Shown: in pieces, positions 24,545 through 32,900 of the stretch | Numbering within the stretch: the stretch's first letter is position 1 | How the letters are laid out: each line of letters begins with the position of its first letter | NCBI GenBank assembly: GCA_034927285.1 | Contig: JAYFQF010000006.1 | Location: 6,731 to 70,730 of the forward strand | Direction of reading: 5' to 3' | Origin: JAYFQF01 sp034927285 | GTDB taxonomy: Bacteria; Bacillota; Peptococcia; DRI-13; UBA5745 | Length of the DNA stretch: 64,000 nt | The notes under the pieces: model-generated | The model's database searches: none | The model's input: the letters and a program-made list of their open reading frames with translations, nothing else | What the model was told of the DNA's origin: nothing | Made by a program: the position numbers and the translations under genes

Positions 24545-25324
24545 TCATACCGTCATTACACACAACCGCCCGTCAGCCTGCAAGACGGGCAGCTCGATGC
24601 CGTATAATTTGCGGATACTGCCGGTGGTGATCACCTCATCCGGCGGCCCCTGCATAAGGATCCGCCCGTCCAGCATGCCGACCACTTCGGTGGAATAGGC
24701 AAGCGCCTGATTGATGTCGTGCAGCACCATGACGATGGTGATCCCCTCTTCCCGGTTCAGCTTTTCGATCAGCCGCAGGATTTCCACCTGATAGCGCACA
24801 TCCAGGAAGGTGGTGGGTTCGTCCAAAAACAGCAGCTTTGTATTCTGAGCCAGCGCCATGGCGATGAAGGCCCGCTGCCGCTGCCCGCCGGAGAGTGTGC
24901 CGAGGCGGCGGTCCCGCAGTCCGGTAAGGCCGGTAAGCGCCAGCGCCCGCTCCACCTGTGCCTGATTCTCCTCGTCCAGGCCGGCGCGGAGGATGGAGCT
25001 GTAGGGCAGCCGTCCATAGCTCACCAGCCGCTTCACCGTCAGGTCGTCCGGAGCGGTGTTTTTCTGCTGGACAATGGCCGCCCGGCGGGCGTATTCCCGC
25101 AGTGAGACGCCGCTCAGATCGACCCCGTCCAGGAGAATGCGCCCGGAATCGGGCTTTAAATTTTTGGTGAGCAAATGCAGCAGCGTCGTCTTGCCGCAGC
25201 CGTTGGCTCCGAGTAATGCCGTGACGGCCCCGGTGCGGAACTCCACCGAGAGATTGCGCAGAACAGCCTCGTTTCCGCCCGCGTAGGTGAAGGACAGGTT
25301 CTCAGCCTCTAGCACGCCGGTCAC
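24545..25324 (-). CDS. heme/iron ABC importer ATPase (FecE/HmuV-like)
   Basis: A 259-residue ATPase: Walker A GANGCGKTT, FepC-type region LTVKRLVSYGRLPY, signature LSGGQRQRAFIAMAL, Walker B LFLDEPTTFLDV and H-loop VLHDINQALAYS. This subtype energises uptake of siderophores, heme or cobalamin through FecCD-type permeases. The start overlaps the permease gene by 23 bases. The neighbouring IsdE-like binding protein and NEAT and Shp proteins point to heme as the cargo. Confidence 0.9.
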   Translation of the reverse strand: MTGVLEAENLSFTYAGGNEAVLRNLSVEFRTGAVTALLGANGCGKTTLLHLLTKNLKPDSGRILLDGVDLSGVSLREYARRAAIVQQKNTAPDDLTVKRLVSYGRLPYSSILRAGLDEENQAQVERALALTGLTGLRDRRLGTLSGGQRQRAFIAMALAQNTKLLFLDEPTTFLDVRYQVEILRLIEKLNREEGITIVMVLHDINQALAYSTEVVGMLDGRILMQGPPDEVITTGSIRKLYGIELPVLQADGRLCVMTV

Positions 25325-26297
25325 CTCGTTTCAGCAGAATCACAAAGAACGGGCCGCCTACAATACTCATGATGATGGAGGCGGAAATCTCGCTTGGCGG
25401 CGCGATGCACCGGCCCATGGTGTCGGCGAGCAGCAGGATAAATCCGCCCAGCAGCACGCAGAAGGGCACCAGAATCCGGTGGTCGGACCCGACGATGCGC
25501 CGGGCCATGTGAGGCACGATGAGCGCCAGAAAGCCGACGACTCCGACAACGGCGGTTACGCCTGAGACGAGCAGTACGGCCGCCGCGGAAATGACAAGGC
25601 GCAGCCGGTCGATATTGACGCCGAGCCCCCGGACGGTCTTATCGTCCAGCGCCGTCAGGTTGCAGGCCGGGGCCAGAATAAAGGCGGCGGCAATGCCGAT
25701 GACGGAGTAGATTGCCAGAATGCGCACATCGGCCCATACCAGCTGAGCAAGTCCGCTGACACTGACCGACACCCCGCTGCGGTTGGATATCCCTGAAAGC
25801 ACTTCTCCAAGTCCGGCGAATACCGCCGCCACCGCGATTCCGATGAGGATGATGCGAACAGGGTCAAGGGTCCCCTTCCACGAGAGGGAGTAAATGAGCG
25901 CAAAGGCGGCAAGACCGCCCATAAACGCGAACAGGGGGATGGAAAAGTAAAGCATGGGAAAGAGAGCCGACACAACGGCGGCGGTGAGGGACGCCCCTCC
26001 CGAAATACCGATAATGCCGGGATCGGCCAGGGGGTTCTTGAGTACCGCCTGAAACAGAAGACCGCTGCAGGAGAGCGCCGCGCCACCCAAAAGCGCCACG
26101 ACGATGCGGGGAAAGCGCAGGTCGCAAATAGTGGCCACCCGCTTGTCATAGGCGACGAAAAGGCCGTCGAACAATTCCTTATAGGTAATGGAGATACTGC
26201 CCAGCTTCATGGCGATGAGCGTCAGTATAAAAATCATGGCGGCCAGGATCAGGCAGCCGATGAGGCCTTTACGTATATCCTTATGAATTGTTTTCAA
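25302..26297 (-). CDS. heme/iron ABC permease, FecCD family
   Basis: The start is taken as the TTG at 26297 (MKTIHKDIRKGL) because GGAGG lies nine bases upstream; the longer frame reads into the binding-protein gene. The 331-residue product has about ten hydrophobic helices and FecCD motifs: LRFPRIVVALLGGAALSCSG, KNPLADPGIIGISGGAS and VVGFLALIVPHMARRIVG (the cytoplasmic coupling helix). It probably homodimerises with two copies of the 24545-25324 ATPase. Its start overlaps the binding-protein stop by 17 bases. Confidence 0.9.
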   Translation of the reverse strand: MKTIHKDIRKGLIGCLILAAMIFILTLIAMKLGSISITYKELFDGLFVAYDKRVATICDLRFPRIVVALLGGAALSCSGLLFQAVLKNPLADPGIIGISGGASLTAAVVSALFPMLYFSIPLFAFMGGLAAFALIYSLSWKGTLDPVRIILIGIAVAAVFAGLGEVLSGISNRSGVSVSVSGLAQLVWADVRILAIYSVIGIAAAFILAPACNLTALDDKTVRGLGVNIDRLRLVISAAAVLLVSGVTAVVGVVGFLALIVPHMARRIVGSDHRILVPFCVLLGGFILLLADTMGRCIAPPSEISASIIMSIVGGPFFVILLKRGDRRARG

Positions 26298-27258
26298 GGT
26301 AAGCCCCCTCCGCGTCATAAGGCTGATAGGTGCCGTCGTACAGAATCTCCCGCAGCACATCCAGAGCCTTTGGCCAGTCTAAGGTGCAGCTCATTCCGAA
26401 CAGCGCGTAATCCAGCTGATAGACCTTCTTCTCCTCCACCGCGCGGAAATGCTTCCAGATGTCGTTTGTCGCAAATTCCTCAGCAAACATTTCCATGGCA
26501 AGATCGGGCAGGCCGTGGGCGGTGAGCAAAATCACGTCCGGGTCCAGGTCCAGCAGATCCTCGGTGTTCCAGGAGACGAAGTTTTCAATGGTGTCCACCT
26601 GCACGACGTTTTCCGCCCCGGCAAGCTCCACCAGCGAACCCACATAAGAGTTGGGTGTGCATTCGATGTACGCGCCCGGCAGGCCCATCAGCACCAGCAC
26701 GCGGGGCTGCTCCTTCCCCTCTATGGACTTCAGGAAATCGGCCAGGGTCTCCTCGTATTCCGCAATCAGCGGGTCGGCCGCATCCTGCGCGCCGTACTTC
26801 TCGCCCAGCATGGCAATGCTTTCGTACATCCCCTGGACGCTCTGCAGGTCGATGAAGGTGTAGGGGACGCCAGCCGCCTGGTAGGTGGGCTCAATCGTCT
26901 CGGCCAGTGCTTCGGGACCGACAACGTCGGTCGGTTCCAGCAGCGCGATGGCCTCGGCGTCGGGGGACATGGCGGTGCCGATTTCGGGCAGTCCCTGATA
27001 CCTTTCGGGCACCTTGCCCGAGGTGGCGCAAATAGCGACAAGGTCAAGTCCCAGCCTGTCGCAGATATGCAACGTGGCATTGGAGGTAGCAACAACACGG
27101 GGCCCGTTCTCCTCCTCTGACTGCCCGGAGACCGCCTTGGCGGCGGGCGAATCAGAATCCGCGGCCGGCTCCCCGGGGTGCTGGTCAACGCAGGCGCAGA
27201 GGGACAGCAGCAGCGCGGTCAGCAAAAGGCATGTAAAAATTCTCTTAACGCTCCTCAT
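26281..27258 (-). CDS. IsdE-like heme-binding lipoprotein
   Basis: A 325-residue type III binding protein. The signal peptide ends in a lipobox-like LCAC (Cys23), followed by a Ser/Glu-rich linker. Residues GLPEIGTAMSPDAEAI place a Met (residue 97) where S. aureus IsdE uses Met78 as an axial heme ligand, and LLTAHGLPD places His248 where IsdE uses His229. A TLDWPKALDVL motif close to the C-terminus is also shared. The protein should receive heme from the surface NEAT/Shp proteins and pass it to the FecCD permease. The ligand assignment is by motif only. Confidence 0.85.
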   Translation of the reverse strand: MRSVKRIFTCLLLTALLLSLCACVDQHPGEPAADSDSPAAKAVSGQSEEENGPRVVATSNATLHICDRLGLDLVAICATSGKVPERYQGLPEIGTAMSPDAEAIALLEPTDVVGPEALAETIEPTYQAAGVPYTFIDLQSVQGMYESIAMLGEKYGAQDAADPLIAEYEETLADFLKSIEGKEQPRVLVLMGLPGAYIECTPNSYVGSLVELAGAENVVQVDTIENFVSWNTEDLLDLDPDVILLTAHGLPDLAMEMFAEEFATNDIWKHFRAVEEKKVYQLDYALFGMSCTLDWPKALDVLREILYDGTYQPYDAEGAYLENNS

Positions 27259-27260
27259 TC

Positions 27261-28193
27261 TTATTTTTTCCTCCGGCGAATGTGTATTATAGAGCCGCCC
27301 GCAACAACGATGACCGCCGCCGCAATGCCGGCAATAGCGCCGCCGAGCCCTCCGGATTTTCCTCCGCCGGGGGCTTCGGACTCCAGAGCGGATTCTCCGT
27401 CGGCTGGAGCGGAGGAGCCGGGCGTGTCTTTGGAGACGTTGACCGCGGGCGCGGCATCTCTTTCGACGTCAGGCGCCGCTTGATCGGCACCGCCGGCTGT
27501 TCCGGTTTTTTCGGGCGTGGGGGTGTCCGCCGGTTCGGCGGACGTGGGCGTTTCGGCGGACTTCTCCGTGGCCTCCGGCGTCGGTCCGGCAGGCTGGGCA
27601 GCCGCCGGAGACGCAGTATCTGCCGGCGGCACAGTAGCTGCGGGCGGCGCAGCGGGTTCCTCAGGCGTTGACGTGTCGATGCTCACGACGAAATCCCCGC
27701 TGCCTGCGGTCAGAGTATTGGTCTCAACATAGAGATACCATAGCACATCACGGCCCATGGGGGTGACGTACATGGTGCATTTGAGCTTCACGCCAGCGTC
27801 GGACACCTTGAAACGATAGTCAATGGAATCGTTTGCGCTATCTTCGGAGGTGACGCTGTAGCTGGCCTGCGAGTAGCTGTCGTAGTCTGTCCGGGTATAG
27901 AAAGTGACGTTTTTACAGTTGCTTTGCAGCAACAGCCGGATGGTCAGCCAGATGCTGCCGTCCTTATCCACCTCCACCAGGCCCGTTTCGGCGGTGGCGG
28001 AGCGGCACATGCCCTCGCCCAGGGCGGCGTTGGCGGTGCCGCCGTCGTCGATGTTTCCGGTGTCGGGATTATAGTAACTGGTGGTGACGGTTCCGGTGTA
28101 CACGCCGCTGTCCAGCGCCAGGGCGGGGACGGGCATAAGGCTCATAAATATCGCGGCGCAAAAAAGCAACGCCCATGTTCGTTTAATTTTCAA
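27261..28193 (-). CDS. Shp-like heme-binding surface protein
   Basis: The start is the TTG at 28193 with AAAGGAG just upstream. The 310-residue protein has a signal peptide ending ALA, a domain of about 150 residues, a long Pro/Ala/Thr linker and a C-terminal helix with a basic tail (IHIRRRKK). The domain shows the Shp pattern: GVYTGTVTTSYYNPDTGNIDD, then GEGM (Met62), and MYVTPMGRDVLWYL (Met146). These two Met residues correspond in position to the bis-Met heme ligands of streptococcal Shp (Met66 and Met153). There is no LPXTG; the protein is anchored by the membrane helix. It probably relays heme to the IsdE-like lipoprotein. Confidence 0.78.
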   Translation of the reverse strand: MKIKRTWALLFCAAIFMSLMPVPALALDSGVYTGTVTTSYYNPDTGNIDDGGTANAALGEGMCRSATAETGLVEVDKDGSIWLTIRLLLQSNCKNVTFYTRTDYDSYSQASYSVTSEDSANDSIDYRFKVSDAGVKLKCTMYVTPMGRDVLWYLYVETNTLTAGSGDFVVSIDTSTPEEPAAPPAATVPPADTASPAAAQPAGPTPEATEKSAETPTSAEPADTPTPEKTGTAGGADQAAPDVERDAAPAVNVSKDTPGSSAPADGESALESEAPGGGKSGGLGGAIAGIAAAVIVVAGGSIIHIRRRKK

Positions 28194-28291
28194 CTTTTCT
28201 CCTTTCCGCACAGAGGTCTTTTTTCTGCGCTGCCTGATTATTTTTTTCAGGTGATTATTTTGAAAAAACCTATATGATATATCGCGTTATC

Positions 28292-29827
28292 TCAGCTTAT
28301 GTAATCCAAATACCGGCACAGCATCGTGGCAACCTGCGCGCGGGTTGCGCCGGCGGAGGGGGAAAGCGTCGTCGCACCGGTGCCGACAACGATTTTGGCG
28401 GCATTTGCCCATACGACGCCGTCCCGCGCCCAGCCGGAAATGGAGGAAGCGTCCGTATAACCGGATAAATCGGCGCCGGCCACCGGGGTATGTGTCAGAC
28501 TATAATAGCGGTACAGCATCGTGGAGAGCTCTTCACGGGTTACATCCGCTTCCGGATCAAAGGTTTTATATCCGCCGATGATTTCGTTCTGATAGCCCCA
28601 GGCGCAGGCTGACTCGTACCACGAGCCGGCGGCGACATTTTCAAGGGTTCCGGAAACCGCTACGGAGGGAGACCCTGACATACGGTATAGGACGGCGACA
28701 ACCATACCGCAGGTCATCGTGCGGTCAGGGGAGAATGTGGTTGCGGAGGTGCCGCTGAACAGCCCGGCATCTGTGGCCCTGAGAATGTAGCTTTCCGCCC
28801 AATGGCCGCCGGTGTCCGCAAAGGAAGCTGTCTCTGTTGCGGCGGGCCCCACGGGAAGTACGCCCGATATGTCCATCAGGGTCCCGCCGGTCACGGCAAA
28901 CAGTCCGGCCTGACGGCTCAAAATAGAGTAGCCCTCGCTGGAGGCTGTGCCACGCAGCCGGGTGATGCTGCCATCGTCGTTGACCCGATAGATCTCCGGC
29001 TGGCCGGTATAGGGGAACCGGAATTCCAAAGAGCCGTTAGGTTCAACCTCCCGACTGTTAACGGCGAAAAAGATATCATATAAGGTAAAATCATCCGTAC
29101 TCAGCGCAGCCCGAGCCGACTCGTATTTCGAGCCTGATGTAAGCACCGTTACATGCATAACGCACTCAGAGGGCAGCTCGGTGGTGTCGGATTTAAGGAC
29201 GATACCGGTGATGTCGGTCCGGTTCACGTCCTCTACCGTCCCGCTGCTCACCGTTGTATCGGGAACAACTTTGTCCAGGGCAGTGGTTTCTGTCTGAGTC
29301 CAGTCGATGCGCAGGCGGGCGTCCAGATAGCCGGTACCCACCACCACATCCATGGGGGTGTGTGGTACGCTCATCTTAATGGGAATGTACTCCACGCCGG
29401 TTTTTGTGATATAATCCGGCAGTTCGATCTCAAAGCTGGAAATGCAGGTAATGGTATGGTTGGTACCGTCGTTTTTTGTGCCGGTCTCCACCTGAATAGT
29501 GGTCAGGGTCTTTACGTCCGTATAGGTCCCCTCGTCCGGGCCCTTGCCTGTCTTGTCATACCGGGCGGCGGTGATGCCGGATATGTATCCGCTGACATTC
29601 ACCGGGTTGGCGGCGATCTGGAGTGTGTTGGCGGCGGGGTTATACATCGCTTGTTTGTTGTTGTCTGTTGCGATATTGCCCATTGACGCTTTGTCCGCGG
29701 CGGCGTTCCACAGGTCGATATGCACCAGCTGATTGACGGAAGCCGCCTGCGCCGGCAGAACAACCGACCCGCAAAGCAAGGCACATACCAACAGTCCTGC
29801 CGATGCTCGCTTCAATTTTTTCAGCAT
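28292..29827 (-). CDS. NEAT-like heme-binding protein with three SLH domains
   Basis: A 511-residue secreted protein. The signal peptide ends PAQAA near residue 29. Residues about 32-178 form a NEAT-like domain with the lip-helix motif KASMGNIATDNNKQAM and a late strand GTGYLDARLRIDW. A linker domain follows. Residues 335-511 are three S-layer homology repeats (for example FADTGGHWAESYILRATDAG and TREELSTMLYRYY) that anchor the protein to secondary cell-wall polymer. It should act as a surface heme receptor or relay. It follows the 1622-residue gene and a strong hairpin. AAAAGGAG precedes the ATG. Confidence 0.78.
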   Translation of the reverse strand: MLKKLKRASAGLLVCALLCGSVVLPAQAASVNQLVHIDLWNAAADKASMGNIATDNNKQAMYNPAANTLQIAANPVNVSGYISGITAARYDKTGKGPDEGTYTDVKTLTTIQVETGTKNDGTNHTITCISSFEIELPDYITKTGVEYIPIKMSVPHTPMDVVVGTGYLDARLRIDWTQTETTALDKVVPDTTVSSGTVEDVNRTDITGIVLKSDTTELPSECVMHVTVLTSGSKYESARAALSTDDFTLYDIFFAVNSREVEPNGSLEFRFPYTGQPEIYRVNDDGSITRLRGTASSEGYSILSRQAGLFAVTGGTLMDISGVLPVGPAATETASFADTGGHWAESYILRATDAGLFSGTSATTFSPDRTMTCGMVVAVLYRMSGSPSVAVSGTLENVAAGSWYESACAWGYQNEIIGGYKTFDPEADVTREELSTMLYRYYSLTHTPVAGADLSGYTDASSISGWARDGVVWANAAKIVVGTGATTLSPSAGATRAQVATMLCRYLDYIS

Positions 29828-29880
29828 AATTTTCGCTCCTTTTTTTATGTAAATCTCAAAGTCCCGTATCTTTTATTAAG

Positions 29881-29920
29881 CTGCCGAAAGCTGCCTCCGC
29901 CGGGAGGCAGCTTTCGGCAG
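29881..29920 (-). terminator. 18-bp perfect hairpin between the two SLH-anchored heme protein genes
   Basis: CTGCCGAAAGCTGCCTCC (29881-29898) pairs perfectly with GGAGGCAGCTTTCGGCAG (29903-29920) around a four-base loop, 15 bases after the stop of the giant gene. On the minus strand it is followed by CTTAATAAAAG rather than a U-run, so partial attenuation or 3'-end protection of the first cistron is more likely than full termination. Confidence 0.7.
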
Positions 29921-29934
29921 ATGGATCGGTTGGT

Positions 29935-32900
29935 TTACTTAACGATATTTTCCGCAAAGCGCATCAGAATTGCGGCTACCTGAGCACGGGTTGCCGTGCC
30001 GGAGGGAGAGAGCGTTGTGTCAGTTGTCCCGATAATAAGGCCCTCCGCATTGGCCCACTTCATCGCATCGTACGCCCACCCGCTGAGACTGGATACGTCC
30101 GTATACTTCGTGAGTTCTGCCGTTTTCGTCACGTCATACCCTTTGGCTTTGGCATAGCGGTATAGAATCGCTGCCAGCTGCTCGCGTGTGATAGCGTCAT
30201 TTGTGCCGAAGATTCCGTCACCGTAGCCCGTCACGATCTTGTTTTCATTTGCCCAGAGGATCGCGTCCGCATACCACTCTCCGTACTTTACATCCGCGAA
30301 GATGTTCTTTCCGGTAACGGCGGGCTTGCCGTCCAGACGATGGAGAACCGTGACCAGCATCGCGCGGGTCATGTCCGCGTCCGGCGTAAAGGTCGTTTCG
30401 CTTGTTCCCGCGAACAAGCCGTTTTGCATGGCGTATCTCACGGCATCGTAATACCATGCGCTTTCCGCAATATCGGTAAAGGGATTTTCCCAGACCTGGG
30501 TTTTATCGTAGGCAATCATGTAAACCGAGAAGCGTCCGGTTGTAAAGCTAATCGTTTTAGCCGCCGCATTGAAGGTGCAGGGAAGGGCTTCGACAGAGCC
30601 GTCGTCAGCCACCCGATAAATTACAAGCCCGTCGGCATCTTCGTCGGCGCCCAGCGTGTAGGGAAGAGTAACGGTGACCTTGCCGCCGCCAAAGTCCGTA
30701 ATTGTTTTGCTTCCGGTGGTGACCGTCAGGCTGAACACGGGGCGGTCGCCGACCACGGCCTTCTGCGCGTCGCTGAGATTAGAGCTGCCGGCCTTCCCTA
30801 CGGTGATCTTCACATCGGAAGACCCTGCGGCATCGGCGATCGCTTTCAGGGCAGCTGCGTCAAATGCGGCGGCAATGCCGGCGTCCTTATTTTCCACGGT
30901 CACGCCGCCACCCTCGATATAGCTCTCCAGCTTGGGGAAAGTAATGCTGCTGCCCGAGGTGACCTTGTCGGTCGTGGTTGCGGGCACGGGAGAATAATCG
31001 CTCGGCAGCTTACCGGTGGATAGGCTTGTGTTGGGCGTCAGGATCGTCTGGCTGGTTTTTACCGCATTGCTCAGATCAAGAATCAGCCTGGCGTCATATT
31101 CGCCCACCATGGGCGTTCCCGGCACGGAAATCGTAATAATGTAAGAGCCCGCCAAATTGTCCAGCGTCGCGGTGACCTTGGACACATACTGTTCAGTTCC
31201 GCCAGGCAAGCTTTTTTTGTCCAAATAAATATTGCTCATATCGGCGCAGTGGAAGGTCCCGATGCCGCCTACAATGTCGTCAATCTTGATTGGATTTGTG
31301 CAAAGCTGGAGCTGATAGGAGCTTCCGTCGTTAATAATCAAGGCGTGCCGGTTGTTGTCAAAGGCAGGGTCCCCCATGGAGAGCGCGCTGCTGCTGGCGT
31401 TGCCCAGGGATACCGGCACCAGATAGCTGCCGGGTTTTGTGATGTCAACCGTACTGCCGGGATCTCCGCCCGGACCACCGCCGGTTTCGTCGAGGGCGTA
31501 CTGGCCATAAATGATGGCCCAGGTGGAAAAATGACTGGTCGTCCAACTGGCCGTATTATCATTTGTGATTACTATTTGCCTTTCCAGCAGCTTGCCGTCC
31601 TTTATATAATAGGCATAGTAATTGTTAGCGTTGTTCGGGATTCCCGTACCGGCGGTGGAAACGGTCACGGCAGCGCGGCCGCCGCCAAAAGAAACGTTCG
31701 CTCCGCCGGCGCTGCCGGCGTTCAGACTGAGGTTATAGGATGCTTTCAGATTGGCGCCTGCAATTGAATTGTTGACCGCGGGAACCTGCGCGCTTTTTTC
31801 AATCGTCAGGATAACTGCGCCGTCCGCGCCGGCGATCCCGCCCATGGCCGCGGCGTCAAAGGTCACATTGCCCATATTGGTTTTGATGGTCACGCTCTTG
31901 CCCGAGCCGCGCAGCGCCTGAGCTGCGGTCCCCTCCAACGTGATCACCGCTTTGCCGATATTGTCAGCCGGGGTTATCGTGGCGTCGATGGTAACGGTGT
32001 TTTTGCCGTTGACTACCGCCTCGGAGCCGCCTGCGGTGACGAGGGTGTCGCCGGAAATGCTCGCGGAAGCAATGCCGCCGCTTATGCCAGCATCCTTAAC
32101 ATCGATTAAGGCAGCGCCTTCCGCCGCCACAGTAACGGCGATGGTTTTAACCAGATCTTCCTCCCCCTCTTTGCCCGCCCTGACGGTGATGGCGGCTTTT
32201 CCCCCGCCGACGGCAGTGATGTGGCCGTTTTCAACGGTGGCAACGCTTTCATCGTCGCTGCTCCAGCTGATTGTCCAGCCAATGTCGCCTGTCACCTTGG
32301 CAGCCACCTCCTGGGCGCTTCCGGGAAGCAGCATAACCGGAGACGTATCCACAGACAACGTGGCCTCCACATCTATGGTCTGCAGGGTAGAATACTTAAT
32401 GTAGAGAATGACGGGCTGATCGCCCACAGCCTTCCCGTCAAGGGAGCGCATCATATCGACGCCTACGTAGCAATAGACCTTGTTGTAATCGTTGGCGTTG
32501 CCGATATAAGGCAGCATGATGCGGGCCGAGGCCGGGCGAATCTCGTTTGTCAGCTTGGGGGATTCTTCCGGTTGCCCCACAATGGGCGTTGTGGTTCCGT
32601 TTTCAAAGTCCACGTACTGATATACCGGATACTCCGCCTCCAGCAGGTACTCTGCCTTCCCGGAATTTACCGTGGCGTTGTTGAAGCCTTCCTGGGGAGT
32701 ATTCCCTTTGTATGCCCAAAACTGCATCAACGACCCCCAATGTCCTATTTGCATGATAGGCCTGAAGCCGATGGTCATGCTGGCGGCGCCATCCTTCACC
32801 TGCAGCCGGGCTTTGGGGTTTACCGCACTGTTGGCCATAGATAAGCGGGACGACGAGTAATTCCACATTTCAATGTCCACCGTATAGGTTCCGTCCGGCA

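Noticed and set aside
32221..32844. Plus-strand frame inside the giant heme protein gene
   Set aside because: Antisense shadow; the minus frame is continuous for 1622 codons with ordered domains.
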